Assembly (NCBI GenBank): GCA_036365145.1
Contig: JAEOAD010000982.1
Span: 8,148,001 to 8,212,000, forward strand
Direction of reading: 5' to 3'
Source: Orientallactaga sibirica
Taxonomy: Eukaryota; Chordata; Mammalia; Rodentia; Dipodidae
DNA: 64,000 bases
Shown here: positions 45,859 through 56,399 of the stretch, one piece after another
Layout of the letters: the number at the start of each line of letters is the position of its first letter
Position numbering within the stretch: position 1 is the first letter of the stretch
Made by a program: the position numbers and the translations under genes
Notes under the pieces: generated by a model
What the model was told of the DNA's origin: nothing
The model's input: the letters and a program-made list of their open reading frames with translations, nothing else
The model's database searches: none

Positions 45859-46092
45859 TTTTGGAGAGAGAGACAGAGAGACAGAGAGAGAGAGGAAGAC
45901 AGAGATGGGCGCGCCAGCAGTCTCTCAGCTGCTGTGAACGAAATCCAGATGTGTGCGCCCCCTTGTGGGCAATTGTGGCATTGCACCCTTGCCTCACTTT
46001 GCATCTGGCTAAACGTGGGACCTGGAGATTGGAACCAGCATTCTTAGGCTTAGAAGGCAGGCGCCTTAACCCCTAAGCCATCTCTCCAGCAC
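45804..46092 (-). mobile_element. B2-like SINE, long subfamily, intact CTCF-like core
   Basis: Head of CTTA/TTAT tetranucleotides (45,804-45,860), GA tract, then the long middle block. ccacaagggggcgc on the minus strand at 45,955-45,968. Flanked by caaagtaactta / caaagtaacttt. Confidence 0.93.
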
Positions 46093-46420
46093 AAAGTAAC
46101 TTTTAGACAGTATGTAAGATCGTGTCATTTCTCACACAAAACTCTCCAAAGGCCCCAAGTCAGATTATGTCATTTCTCACTCAAAACTCTAAAAAGCTTC
46201 CCCCCCCATAACATTTAAAGTAAAAGCCAAAGTCTATCCACTCACCTGGACTACCTGTCCTCCAATAACATCTATTGATCTCTCCCTTGGCTTGCTTTGC
46301 TCCAACCACACTGCACTTTTCACTATACTTACTCCAGAAAACTACTTCCATATAATCACATTCTTAAGGGATTACCATGACATTCAGCAAAAATGGTGTT
46401 ACGGTTTTGTTGTTTTGTTT
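46093..46420. other. intron without identifiable features
   Basis: Contains two similar phrases, atgtcatttctcac..aaaactct, 50 bases apart. Confidence 0.55.
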
Positions 46421-46424
46421 TTTG

Positions 46425-46532
46425 CTTTGAGATAGGGTCATACTCTATCGCCTAGGCTGGCCTGGAACACACTATGTAGCTCAAGCTGACCTCAAACTCA
46501 TGGTGATCTTGCCTCAGCCTTCCAAGTGTTCA
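46425..46532 (-). mobile_element. old B1-like SINE
   Basis: gagatagggtcatactctat...ctcaaactcatggtgatctt. Confidence 0.75.
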
Positions 46533-46770
46533 TGATGTTACAATTTGTGAAAAAATATTCTATTCATTCATTAATTAAATAATTCCTGACACTGGGAAGA
46601 TGTCTCAGCAGCTAAAGACAACCCAGGTTCAGTTCCCAAGTCACCCACATAAATAAAACACAAAAACAGGAGAGATGGCTAAGTGGTTAAGGCATTTGCC
46701 TGCAAAGCCTAATGACCCAGGTTCAATTCTTCAATACCTATGTCAAGCCAAAGTTATACAGGGGCACATT

Positions 46771-47366
46771 TGTTGGGGTCCCCCCTAGGGCCAGCCCAGG
46801 AGGGACAGCAGGGTCTCTGCCGAGTTGGGGGTGAGAAGTGCGTAATCATGACACAGACTCCGGGAGTTGGGTGAAAGCAGGCAGAGGGAGAGCTGCAGCA
46901 AACTCGTTTATTCAAAGAAATGTAGGGAGTTTTAAGGGGCTTGGCTGGCCAATCATTGTATGGGGTGGTCCCCTTTGTGTGACCAATGACAGCCTGTCTC
47001 CAGACAGATCATCTTGTAGAAGGTTTCTCGCAAGCATGGGACTGTAGCTGTTGTAATGACAGGCCTGCGCAGGATGCCATGTTCACAGAAGCCACTTCCT
47101 GGTTTCTTTTGCCATGCAGTCTGGCTAGGGCCACACCTGCATTGTGCCATATATATCCTCCTTGTTTTTTTTCTTTCCCAAGCCATTGTTGAACCCAGGC
47201 CCCAAGGGATCATCACATGCGATGGTGCCTGTCTTAGGTTGCCCCATCTCATGGAGTCTTATCCGTCATTGGCTACCCACCATCCGAGTGAGAAAACCTG
47301 AGGGGTGTGGCCTGGTTTCTTCTGACATGTGGTCTGGCTAGGACCAGACCTGCATTGTGCCATACA
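46771..47366 (-). repeat. solo LTR of a second retroviral family, minus strand
   Basis: 596 bp with the 6-bp duplication CACATT at 46,765-46,770 and 47,367-47,372. On the minus strand it begins TGTATGGCACAATGC and ends GGGGACCCCAACA. AATAAA (plus-strand tttatt near 46,908) lies in the expected R position. It is unrelated in sequence to the 54,461 family. Sense to CDKL5. Confidence 0.88.
47098..47366 (-). repeat. ~57-bp duplication within U3 of the minus-strand solo LTR
   Basis: cctggtttctt...gtctggctagg...cctgcattgtgccata occurs at about 47,098-47,153 and 47,308-47,364, roughly 210 bp apart, with a few differences. U3 repeats of this kind often hold enhancer sites. Confidence 0.75.
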
Positions 47367-47509
47367 CACATTCATCTGGAGTTTCTCTGCAATGGCTAGA
47401 GGCCCATGTGTGCCCTCCTCCTCTGTTTTTCTTTCTCTCTCTCCCTTGCAACAAACAGATAAAATATTTTTTAAATAAAATTTAAAATAATAATTCCTTA
47501 CTGCATCCC

Positions 47510-47770
47510 GTTTTAGGGAATGGATAATTATGACACACAAGACAGTACTGGACAAAACAGGCTAGGCCCTTGCCGTCATGGAAATTTTCCTTTTATTGGT
47601 GGAGAAAAAAATACAAGATTATTATCAGATGCTGATACACATGGCGAAGGAAGAAAAGAAACTGATTACTCTAACAGGGAGGGCTTGTCTAAAAATGTGA
47701 CACTTGAGACTGCCACGGGGGGGTGGGGGAGTGGACAGGTATATGAAGAGCCATGCCAGTCATGCTCCAG
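47510..47770 (+). repeat. ancient mammalian repeat remnant, family uncertain
   Basis: ggacaaaacaggctaggccc...tcatggaaattttccttt resembles an old interspersed repeat also hinted at 53,335 and 12,565. Confidence 0.4.
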
Positions 47771-48240
47771 GTGAGAGAGGCTCACAGTGCTTCTGAGAAT
47801 GAGCCTTCATCTTCTAAGAACACTCAGAAGAGAACTAGCCTCTTCTCTGCCAATGATGGTGTGGCTCATTTCAAAGGAAATGAAAAAAAAATTAAATCAT
47901 TCCCATCCAAAAGTTCTGTGTTTGAGTATATGTAAAGAACATTTGGTACCACCTAGTTTCTGTGGCATTCAAAACAAGGTAAACTGAGGATCAGAATTTA
48001 AATATGTGAATGACTATATAACGTAGGTGTCAAAAACTGTCTGTTAACTACCAGTACTCATACTGACAAAAAGAATGTATCCCAAATTGGATGTTGCTGC
48101 AATTTTGTATGAATAAGGCTGATTAATCTCTAAAAGAAAAAAGGTATAAAAACAGACACTTCAGTTTCTGGTAGAGACTAATTATGTAACTTGGATGAAA
48201 TGTCCCTTTATGAATAAATACAAATGCTAGCGAAAATTAT
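47771..48240. other. intron without identifiable features
   Basis: Unique sequence. Confidence 0.55.
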
Positions 48241-48244
48241 TTAA

Positions 48245-48287
48245 TATTTTATTTATTTAGTTTGTTAGTTGTTTGAGAGAGTGGGAA

Positions 48288-48326
<39 letters not shown>

Positions 48327-48460
48327 GGCACACCAGGGCCTCTAGCCACTGCAAACGAACTCCAGACATATGAGACACCTTGTATATCTGGCTTTATGGG
48401 GGTACTGGGAGGCTTTGCAGGCAAGCACCTAAACAGCAAAGCCATCTCTCCATCCCTGAA
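48245..48460 (-). mobile_element. B2-like SINE with (GA)n
   Basis: About 16 GA units at 48,291-48,322; small deletion before the head. Confidence 0.9.
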
Positions 48461-48464
48461 AATA

Positions 48465-49305
48465 CTTTTTAAAAACAGCTTAAAAGCTACAAATACCTAA
48501 CAAGATTGTGAAGAATTACCTGGCTAAAATCAAGACAAAAGAATACAACCCAGAGAAGCAATCTAAACCACTCCTAACTGATTTATCCCTTTTGGAATGT
48601 GAAGATCCAGGGGAAGAAAAAAATTGAAAGAAAGTAGGCTGCTCAGGAAACTAAGAGATGCAGGAGCACAAGTCAAGGACGGTTCAAAAGGACAAAGTTA
48701 GATAAACCATTACTCATTTGGAGCTGAAACTGCAAAGTGCTACTTCCAGGATAAGAGAAGCCAGCAATACAACAGCCCTTGGCCTTGAATAGATCAGAAT
48801 TGTGGTCTTATGTCATGTGGGTGAACCAGATAAACCCTCTAAATGTACCTTGGACTAAGGTGTTTCCACATTCAGGCAGGTAGTGCCAGTAGAAAGGAGA
48901 AAAAATATTCTCTGGGCATTCAACCTAGGCTTCATAGTGCTGCTACAGATCATTTCTCATTTACATTGCACAGCACATAAACAAAATGGCCAGAAATACG
49001 AGGTGAGATCCCAGGAACAAGAGCCAAAAGAAACAACTGAAACAGGCCATGACTCAGAAATGACTTATAGTGTTCCAATGATCACGAATCATCTATAATA
49101 CAGGATTAATGTAACAAAAACCAAAGGTCAAGCATTTTGCCAGAACTGAAGGACCCAAAAGCTGAAAGACAAATTTGAAAGTCTTAATTAGTGCTGTTTA
49201 CAGAAGCATGGGCTACACCACTGAGAACAATGTCCCCCCACCCCCAGCAACCATTAAACTGTTTATAAATCCTTCAGGGAGGTGGGGTGGCTCATGAGTT
49301 TTTTC
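48465..49305. other. intron without identifiable features
   Basis: 840 bases, unusually repeat-poor for this window; the 71-codon frame at 48,883 matches nothing I know. Confidence 0.55.
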
Positions 49306-49311
49306 TGTTCT

Positions 49312-49475
49312 TTTTTTTTTCCTTCTGATTTTCTGACTTAAGGTCTCAATCTAGCCCAAGCTAACCTGGAACTCACTCTTAGCCCCAGGCTGGCTGCAAA
49401 CTTATGGCAATCTTCCTATTTCAGCACCCAGAGCGTCTGGATTAAAGAGAGGCATGTGCCACCACTCACATCATC
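49312..49475 (-). mobile_element. old B1-like SINE
   Basis: ctgacttaaggtctcaatct...gattaaagagaggcatgtgc. Confidence 0.8.
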
Positions 49476-49904
49476 TTTTCCTGTTTCTTAGGTTGAATGT
49501 TTAGCTCATTCATTTTGAACCTTTCCTCATTTTAAAAATATAAACTAGTTAAACTATGCATAAGGATTTAAAATATATTTTTGTGTCCTTGTCTCTAGTT
49601 GCAATAAGAAGAAAAATGAATTCTGTAATATTCTATTTATAGACTTTCTATGACTTAGTACATAATTGATTTTGTGAAAGTTTCAAGTTAAAAGAACACA
49701 TATGCTCTAGCTGGGGGTAGGAAATTTGTGTATACTGCTACTTAAGTGTTTTTCAAAATATATCTTTACTAAATTTTTTAAACTGAAAAATCAATCAGAA
49801 TGCTAAAATGACACAATAGCACAAAAAGACAAATATAAGCATTCAGAGGAGTTTGAACATGGTTTTAAAACTATCAAATGAACTGCAGAATACTTTTTTT
49901 TAAC

Positions 49905-50065
49905 CCACTTAAGACAGATGCACAAGGTGACACATATGCACAAGGTGACACATGTGCACAAAGTGACACATGCGCACAAGGTGGTGCACACATTTGGAGT
50001 TTGACTGCAGTGGCTAGAGGCCCTGGTGCACCAATTCTCTCTCGTGCTCACTCATAAAATAAAAA
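49905..50065 (+). mobile_element. B2-like SINE, 5' truncated, with internal short repeats
   Basis: The phrase cacaaggtgacacat is repeated four times at 49,920-49,990, an expansion of the SINE's own gatgcacaaggtg box. Confidence 0.85.
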
Positions 50066-50284
50066 CTAATATATTCCAAAAAATTCTACTTGTGAATCAG
50101 AAAAAAGTCATAAGACCATTAAAAGTAATAAAAGCACAAATTCATGGGAAGAAGCTAGAGCAATGCTTAGGGAGAGGAACAAATAATCTGATATGCACAT
50201 ATCAGAAAATATAACAAACTGAAAATGAAGTAGGAATCAATCTCAAGATACGCCACAAAATATATCCAAGGAGAAACAGAAGTA

Positions 50285-50870
50285 GTTCCCAGGGGGATGG
50301 CTCAGTCAGTCAAGTGCTTGCCATGCGAGCAGTGGGATATGAGTTTGGGGACAGCATCCAACAGTGAGGGGGCTGAGACAGGAGGATCACTGGGTCTTGT
50401 TGGCTAGCCTCAATTAGATAAAGATACCCAGGCCTAGAGAGATGGCTGAGCAGTTAAGGTGCTTGCCTGCAAAGCCTAAGGACCCAGGTTTGACCTCTTC
50501 TCTACAGATCCCACCTAAGCCAGACACACAAAAGCTGAGGTAAGCACAAGGTCACACATGCCCACTAGGTGATGCAAGCATCTGGAGTTTGATTGCAGTG
50601 GCTAAGGCCCTGGCGCACCAATTCTCATTCTCTCTTTCTGTCTCACTCACTTTCTGTAAAAGTAAAAATAAAAATAAATTTTAAAAGAAAGATACCCAAC
50701 ACTGGCCTAAAGGCCTCCACACACATGTGTGAACTTATGTGTAGGAGTATATATACACTCCTACATGTAAGAACAAGCACACACATGTATGCATATCACA
50801 CACAAGGACACACAAAAATAAAATTAAAACCTCACAGTGGCTGACACTATCTAGACAAGGCCTGCATAAT
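50285..50870 (+). mobile_element. B4-like SINE interrupted by a B2-like SINE
   Basis: Outer element 50,285-50,430 and 50,690-50,830; inner B2-like copy 50,431-50,689 flanked by aaagataccca. Confidence 0.8.
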
Positions 50871-51032
50871 AGGAGGGGAAGAAATGACGACATCAAAATA
50901 GAAGAGAGACTAAGTGGAAAGAAGAGATTCAGTGGAGGGGGGATTTGGGAGTGTGACAAGGAAGGATGGTGGGAGGGGATTTAAATCATGGTACGTTGTC
51001 CATATTTATAGAAGTTGTCAATAAAAAGGTTT
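50835..51032 (+). mobile_element. L1 3' tail
   Basis: gaagagagactaagtggaaa...ggtgggaggggatttaaatc...gttgtcaataaaaagg. Confidence 0.75.
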
Positions 51033-51254
51033 TTTTTGGTTTTTCGAGGTAGGGTAAAAAGTTTTTGAAACAACCACAAATATATAATTTATATATGAAA
51101 TATATAAAGTAAAATAAATAAAATTTAAAAATATAGAAAAACCACTCACAGCAGAAATTCCTAAAATAGCAAATCCATAACAATAAAAATAAAAAACAAT
51201 GCAGGTATATGTAAGTGGCAAATGGATTTTTTTAAATGACCAAAGAAGTGTTTA

Positions 51255-51350
51255 TTATAAGCCTGATAGAGTGGTGCACACAGCACTCTGAGGCCAAGGC
51301 AAAAAAGAGTACAAGTTCAAGGCCAGCATGAGCTATGTAGTAAGGCACTA
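51255..51350 (+). mobile_element. old B1-like SINE, tail is the microsatellite source
   Basis: cctgatagagtggtgcacac...gcatgagctatgtagtaagg. Confidence 0.65.
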
Positions 51351-51352
51351 CT

Positions 51353-51415
<63 letters not shown>

Positions 51416-51463
51416 AGGGAGGGAGGGAGGGAGGGAGGGAGGGAGGGAGGGAGGGAGGGAGGG
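51353..51463. repeat. (GAAA)n(GGGA)n polypurine microsatellite
   Basis: About 16 GAAA units then about 12 GGGA units: 110 bases of pure purine on the plus strand. Confidence 0.97.
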
Positions 51464-51474
51464 AAGAAAAAACA

Positions 51475-51680
51475 TGGCTGGCTACAATGTCACTCAGTTG
51501 GCAAAATGCCCAAGGTTCTATCCCTAACACCTCATAAAACCAGGCATGTTGGCTCACACCTGTAATGCCAGCATTCAGTAGGATTAGAAGTTCAAAGTCA
51601 TCCTTGGCTACGTAGCAAGTTTCAAGGCAACATTGGGATTCACGAGACCCTGTCACCAAAAAAAAAAAAAAAAAAAAACA
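51475..51680 (+). mobile_element. ID-like then old B1-like SINE
   Basis: ggctggctacaatgtcactc (ID-type), then ccaggcatgttggctcacac and a long A tail. Confidence 0.65.
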
Positions 51681-51959
51681 ACTATATTGCTATAAAACTC
51701 AGGATATTGATTGCCTTGAGATAACAGAAAGATTGTGAAAGAAATACTTAGATGGGCTTCCTCAGATATTTCTGTTTCTTGCTTACTTAATGAACTATAA
51801 TTATTCATTAGTGTATATTTATAGTCTATGAATTTCTACATTATTATATTCAATAAGTTTTTAAGAATTCACAATGATTCTGATAATGACAGCAAATACA
51901 TATAGTTCCTTGGTCATTTATATGGAGGTAAGAGAATTTTTTTTGTTAGGTGACATTTG

Positions 51960-52495
51960 TTAGGTGGTGGTGCACATCTTTAATCCCAGCACTTGGGAGG
52001 GATAGGTAGGAGAATCACTGTGAGATAGAGGCCACGCTGAGACCACACAGTGAATTCCAGGTCAGCCTGGGCTAGAGCAAGACCCTATCCCAAAAAATCA
52101 AAAAAAAAAAAAATAGCTGGGCGTGGTGGCGCACGCCTTTAATCCCAGCACTCGGGAGGCAGAGGTAAGAGAATCGCCGAGAGTTCGAGGCCACCCTGAG
52201 ACTACATAGTTAATTCCAGGTCAGCCTGGACCAGAGTGAGACCCTACCTCGCAAAAAAACCAAAAAATAAAAAATAAATAAAAATAAAAATAAAAAAGTA
52301 AAAAATAAAAAAGCCGGGCATGGTGGCACACACCTTTAATCCCAGCACTCAGGAGGCAGAAGTAGGAGGATTGCCGTGAGTTCAAGGCCACCCTGAGACT
52401 ACATAGTGAATTCCAGATCAGCCTGGGCCAGAGTGAGACCCTACCTCGAAAAACCAAAAAAATAAAAATAAAAAAATAAAATAAAACCAAAACAT
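51960..52495 (+). mobile_element. three consecutive B1-like SINEs
   Basis: Copies at 51,960-52,112 (head lost), 52,114-52,312 and 52,314-52,495, each with its own A-rich tail, each new one seated in the previous A tail. Confidence 0.93.
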
Positions 52496-52820
52496 AAGCA
52501 ACAACAAAAGAAGCATTGCAGTACTATATTAAACAAAAAAAGGTCAAATCTTCTCTCAGAGGCTCAGATGGTACATAAGGTACTATATCTATTGCTAGGT
52601 ATCACAACAGCAAAATGAAAATTTTCCAGTGACTAACAACCCAGATGGTGACCACTCCTCAAACCACCCAGATTTGGAGCTACTGAGGAAACTTGGCCTT
52701 GGCCTCTATGAAAGATGAATGACTTCCAAATGTCTGAAGAGTCTTTGACAAATGGGGAGTAGAGTCGGTGATCTATTTCAGGGGATGGAATTAAGGTGGA
52801 TTGATGATAAAAGTAAAAAG
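52496..52820. other. intron without identifiable features
   Basis: Unique sequence. Confidence 0.55.
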
Positions 52821-52825
52821 GAGTC

Positions 52826-53085
52826 AGGGACTAGGGAGATGGCTTAGAGAGTAAAGTGCTTGCCTCACAAGCATTAGGACCTGTATTTGATCTCTACTAT
52901 CCAGGTAAAAAAGAGGGGTGTGATGGTACACACCTGTAATCCCAAGTGCTGAAGAGACAAGAGGTCACCAGAATACCTGAGAATGACATTCAAGGTTGTA
53001 TTCTGGCCTCCACAGGTATGTGCACATGCGTGTGCGCACACACACAATAAATAAATTTATACTTAAAAACTTTTTTAAAAAAGAC
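52826..53085 (+). mobile_element. B4-like composite SINE
   Basis: ggactagggagatggcttag head then cacacctgtaatcccaagtg and a CA end. Confidence 0.72.
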
Positions 53086-53089
53086 ACAG

Positions 53090-53305
53090 GGGCTGGGGAG
53101 ATGGCTTAATGGTTAAGGCACATGCCTGCAAAGCCAAAGGATGCAGGTTTGATTCCCAAGGACCCACGTAAGCCAGGTGCACAAGGTGGTACATGTGTCT
53201 GGCATTTGTTTGCAGCGGCTGGAGGACCTGAAGTGCCCATTCTCACTCCCTATTTCTATGTGCCCCCTCAAATAAATTTAAAAAATTTAATCCTTTTAAA
53301 AAAGA
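53090..53305 (+). mobile_element. B2-like SINE
   Basis: Full length, flanked by aaaaaagacacag / aaaaaagagacag. Confidence 0.93.
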
Positions 53306-53334
53306 GACAGATTTAAGCTCAGTAGTAACTGGAC

Positions 53335-53800
53335 CATGATCAGCCATCAATGGTTATTTGTTCCTACTCTTATTGATCATATTTGTCAGATACCTCCAGT
53401 GGGCTAGCCAAGGCTGTGGAGTCTTCTGGACAGAGCAGTGATAACACTGCTCATGAAGCTAAGAGAACATGGGTAATGAACAAATAAATGTGATCATTTC
53501 AGATAATAATAGCTATTATAAAGAAAATGAAAGTTATGGCAAATGGGAGGGGAAGATCCTTTAGATAGGCGGTCTGGGAATAGCCTGTCTGCGAAAGGAA
53601 TAAGTCAGAGAAACCTAATCTGTTCCATGTAAGGAAGCAAGCTATAAGCAGTGCTGTGAGAAGAGCATTCACTGCAATACAAAGAGTCTCAGAGAGCTTA
53701 ATAAGTTGACAGAACAGAGAAGGCCTGTATAGCTGAAGCAGAGTAGACAGGGAGGAGACCAGCAGGTGGCAAGTGATGTTTGTAAACATTTTGTCCCTGA
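53335..53800 (+). repeat. ancient mammalian repeat remnant, family uncertain
   Basis: gataacactgctcatgaagc...acagagaaggcctgtatagctgaagcagag resembles a widespread old repeat. The minus 96-codon frame here is not a gene. Confidence 0.4.
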
Positions 53801-54454
53801 CAGAAAGAGTCTTGTACTGAACTACACATCTTCTACAGTATTTTATAAAGATTTTAAATTACTAATCATCACTTTATAAACAAATAACTAAATGCAGTTT
53901 GAAATGGATTTGTCTTATAGTAAGAAATACATCTAGATTTAAACTTGTCTTTGCACTGGCAAGTAAGCAGGTACCTACAAGAAGTGACAGAATGATAAGG
54001 CTTATAATTTATTTCATATTATAAGCACTGAATTTAAGAGCTGCCTGGGCCTTGAATTTTTTGTTGTTGTTGTTGACAAAATTATAATCTTCATCTCAAC
54101 AGATCTTTTCTTCTTCCCAGAGAGAGTACAAAATCAGTTGAATCTTGAGTTTTGTTTTGCTTCCTGGCATTGTTTCACATATACAAATGAGAGAACCATT
54201 TTGTCACTGAAAATTCCACTGGAATAAATCTGGTTCATGACTAAATTTGTTATAATAAGAGAGGTAAATGATTTGAAAGCATTTCAAAACTCAGGATTCA
54301 TATATCAAAGGAAACCACTCCTATGTAAAATGTAACCTTGTGAAAAACAACCTAATTTCCCTTTTGTAGAGACAGCTCTAGCTCAGTGGGAGGAGAGGGT
54401 GCATTCCTACTTAGTTTTCTTCCTAGACAGGATCATCTGATCCTTAACTAATTC
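53801..54454. other. unique intron left of the provirus
   Basis: No repeats recognised; GTT tract at 54,062. Confidence 0.6.
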
Positions 54455-54690
54455 AATCTTTGTTGGGCCCTGCCCGGTGTGAAGCCTAGTGGTTAGCCAA
54501 GCCAGTTTGTACTTGGCCTACTCCCGGTGAGGCCTAGTCGAACATCCGGAGCCTGAGTAGAGTTTTGCGACCTGTCCTTGGAGTGACTCAGCACCTAAAC
54601 CAAAACTGCCTCCGCCCAGCTACTGCTGACGTGGTGAAATGCTATTGGCCCTTACACCTTTATCTCATTCTTTTTCCCACCCTCTCTCAA

Positions 54691-54700
54691 AATATATAAA
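54691..54700 (+). promoter_or_regulatory. TATA box of the 5' LTR
   Basis: aatatataaa lies 15 bases before AATAAA; U3 upstream ends in a C/T-rich stretch. The equivalent site in the 3' LTR is about 58,005-58,014. Confidence 0.7.
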
Positions 54701-54714
54701 TACCTTCCCATGAC

Positions 54715-54720
54715 AATAAA
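54715..54720 (+). terminator. polyadenylation signal AATAAA in the 5' LTR
   Basis: Lies in R, followed by the GC-rich R/U5 sequence. The copy that would act in transcript ending is in the 3' LTR at 58,029-58,034. Confidence 0.7.
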
Positions 54721-54900
54721 CGGAGAGATTTCCGCCAGACGGACTTCCGGCTCAATGTGGTTTTCTTTTCCCCGGTGGCTTGGGGAGGTTTTTTGAGTCG
54801 CCGACACCCGCCTTCCCGCTCAGCCTCGAGAGAAGCGGCTGGCCCTACTCTCTCTCTCTTCCGCTCTACCTGCCGGTGGTGGAGGAAAAGAACCGGCAAC

Positions 54901-54969
54901 TGGTGCCCAACGTGGGGCCCAACAACTGGTGCCCAACGTGGGGCGCAACAACTGGTGCCCCGTGTGAGG
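54901..54969 (+). other. tandem primer-binding-site array (three 26-bp units)
   Basis: tggtgcccaacgtggggc occurs at 54,901-54,918 and again at 54,927-54,944. A third, partial unit (tggtgccc then cgtgtgagg) starts at 54,953. The 18-mer differs from the complement of the tRNA-Lys1,2 3' end at one base. Each unit is preceded by AC, and units 1 and 2 by CAAC, the expected LTR end plus the two bases removed by integrase. By LTR boundaries, unit 1 is inside the LTR and unit 2 is the functional primer site of this copy. Confidence 0.88.
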
Positions 54970-55226
54970 ATTCAGAACGGACTACGGACTGGACCCCGAC
55001 GTGATGAAGCAAAATTCAAAATTAAGCAGACGGGCTAATCGGACTGCTGACGGGTGTATCCTCATAAGTTATGAGGTAATCTTCATATTTAATATTCTAA
55101 CCTTTGTTTCTATAATCTGTGCTTAGTTCAACATCTCTTGTTCCTTTCTCTTTCCTCTCATTTCCGGGTTTCCGACAAACCGCTTCTGCGGTGCCGCCAT
55201 TTTTAAGCGCCATTTCATGGCGGACG

Positions 55227-55332
55227 CACCACATGGGCAGACCTAAAAAAGAAACTCACCACATGGGTAGAGACTCACCACGTGGACAAACCTAAAAAAG
55301 AAACTCACCACGTGGGCAAACCTGGATAACTC
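55227..55332 (+). repeat. four-unit tandem repeat with CACGTG motifs in the proviral leader
   Basis: Units begin caccacatgggcagaccta at 55,227, 55,257 (shortened to 19 bp), 55,276 and 55,306; the normal period is 30 bp. Units 3 and 4 contain CCACGTGG, the palindromic E-box core; units 1 and 2 have the one-base variant CCACATGG. It sits between the primer site and the first ORF. Confidence 0.75.
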
Positions 55333-55390
55333 TCAAAGCATCCTGCCCCCTCATTTGAGTTGGGGCGCCATTTTAGAAAAATTCTACAAC

Positions 55391-55720
55391 ATGTTTAGCT
55401 ATTTTTGGGGCCTTTATGCTTATGTTGTACTCATATATATTACTATTGCCCTGATATTACAAAAACTCCTCCTACAGTGTGGCTTAAAAGTAAAACAAAA
55501 AAACCTCCATGGCTTTGGGGACAAAACTTTTGTTTTAGCCCCATGGATTAATTTAATCCTCCTTGCCTTAATTGCCAGCCTTAAAGGCTTTTCCGTAGAA
55601 AAGTTCATTTTTGCCCTTAACAAAAACTGTAAGAAAAAACTAAAGCTGACTTTTAAAATCTTGTTCCTCCCAAGGCCACCACCCAAGCCGCCACCGGCCC
55701 TGCTGTCTTTTCAACTGTAA
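55391..55720 (+). CDS. unidentified hydrophobic 109-aa ORF in the gag position of the provirus
   Basis: ATG at 55,391, TAA at 55,718. The predicted protein has a hydrophobic segment near residues 5-25 (YVVLIYITIALIL), a second around residues 50-65 (INLILLALIASL), a Lys-rich stretch (NKNCKKKLKL) and a proline run (PRPPPKPPP) near the C-terminus. The frame stays open upstream to at least a TTG at 55,355. I recognise no Gag, protease or accessory domain. It could be a chance frame in scrambled sequence, since another 88-codon frame overlaps it on the minus strand. No start-site or expression evidence. Confidence 0.35.
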   Translation: MFSYFWGLYAYVVLIYITIALILQKLLLQCGLKVKQKNLHGFGDKTFVLAPWINLILLALIASLKGFSVEKFIFALNKNCKKKLKLTFKILFLPRPPPKPPPALLSFQL

Positions 55721-56164
55721 CTGCCGCCTAAGGCAATTTTGCTCATAGTGAACTAATGTGCTTAACTAAAGATATCGGACTAAGATTTTAAGTTAAAAAA
55801 ACCTCAAACAAATTAACATTATAAAGATACTGAGGCTAATTCCAGGTTACTGAACTACTATTGTCAACCACATTAGCAATCTTAAGGAAGGCCAGCCGAA
55901 CGGCAGGAGGCAAATGGGCGGGCTCCTAACTTGCTTTATCTTAGGAACGGGCGGGCGGTCCGCCATGAGGCCATGAGACCAGTCACCGCCATCCCCGCCC
56001 CTTACTTCTGGGTGCCCCCTCGATGCTCTTAGATGAATATCCTGTGGGGCCCAACTTTAAAAAATAAAAGAGACGGCTGGGGACATTCACTGTTTTTCAA
56101 GTCTATATGGCTATATCCTACACACCATTGTCCCACCCTTCACTGCCTTCCCATTAACGTGGGA
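55721..56164 (+). other. proviral internal stretch without recognisable ORF
   Basis: GC-rich in the middle (gggcgggcggtccgccatga near 55,945-55,965) with AT-rich flanks. It should correspond to gag-pol territory but shows no readable homology in any frame. Confidence 0.6.
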
Positions 56165-56366
56165 CTAAAAAGACGGCTTAATGGTTAAGCGCTTGCCTGT
56201 AAAGCCTAAGGACGCCGATTCAAAGCTCAATTCTCCAGTACCCATGTAAACCAGATGCACAAGTAAACACATGCATCTAAAGTTCATTTACAGTGGCTGG
56301 AGGCCTGGCATGCCCATTCTCTCTCTCTCTCTGCCCACCTAGCTCAATTCATAAAACATAAAACTA
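56165..56366 (+). mobile_element. B2-like SINE inside the provirus
   Basis: Begins within the SINE head (gacggcttaatggttaagcg) and runs to the CT-rich tail and ataaaacataaaact. No clear target duplication. It lies just upstream of the integrase remnant, so the deletion that removed reverse transcriptase may have one edge here. Confidence 0.8.
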
Positions 56367-56399
56367 AGCCCAACTAACTCAATCGGTAAATACTGTCTC

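Larger units (their letters stand above)
46667..47475 (+). mobile_element. B2-like SINE split by the minus-strand solo LTR
   Basis: Left part 46,667-46,770 ends at the gcaca box of the SINE; the right part resumes with catctggagtttctctgc at 47,373 and ends in the CT-rich tail and A/T-rich end. Confidence 0.88.
54461..54924 (+). repeat. 5' LTR of the provirus (long form)
   Basis: Starts TGTTGGGCCC and ends CCCAACA at 54,924. The end is set by comparison with the 3' LTR, whose end is fixed by the target duplication. A shorter end, CCGGCA at 54,898, corresponds to the family's solo LTR. The stretch 54,899-54,924 contains a full copy of the primer-binding site. Contains TATA and AATAAA signals. 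Confidence 0.88.

Noticed and set aside
53499..53789. 96-codon minus frame
   Set aside because: Overlaps an apparent ancient repeat remnant; no domain or splice signals.
54757..55038. 93-codon frame across the LTR end
   Set aside because: Non-coding LTR U5 and primer-site repeats; the repeated NNWCPTWG-type peptide is just the 26-bp array.
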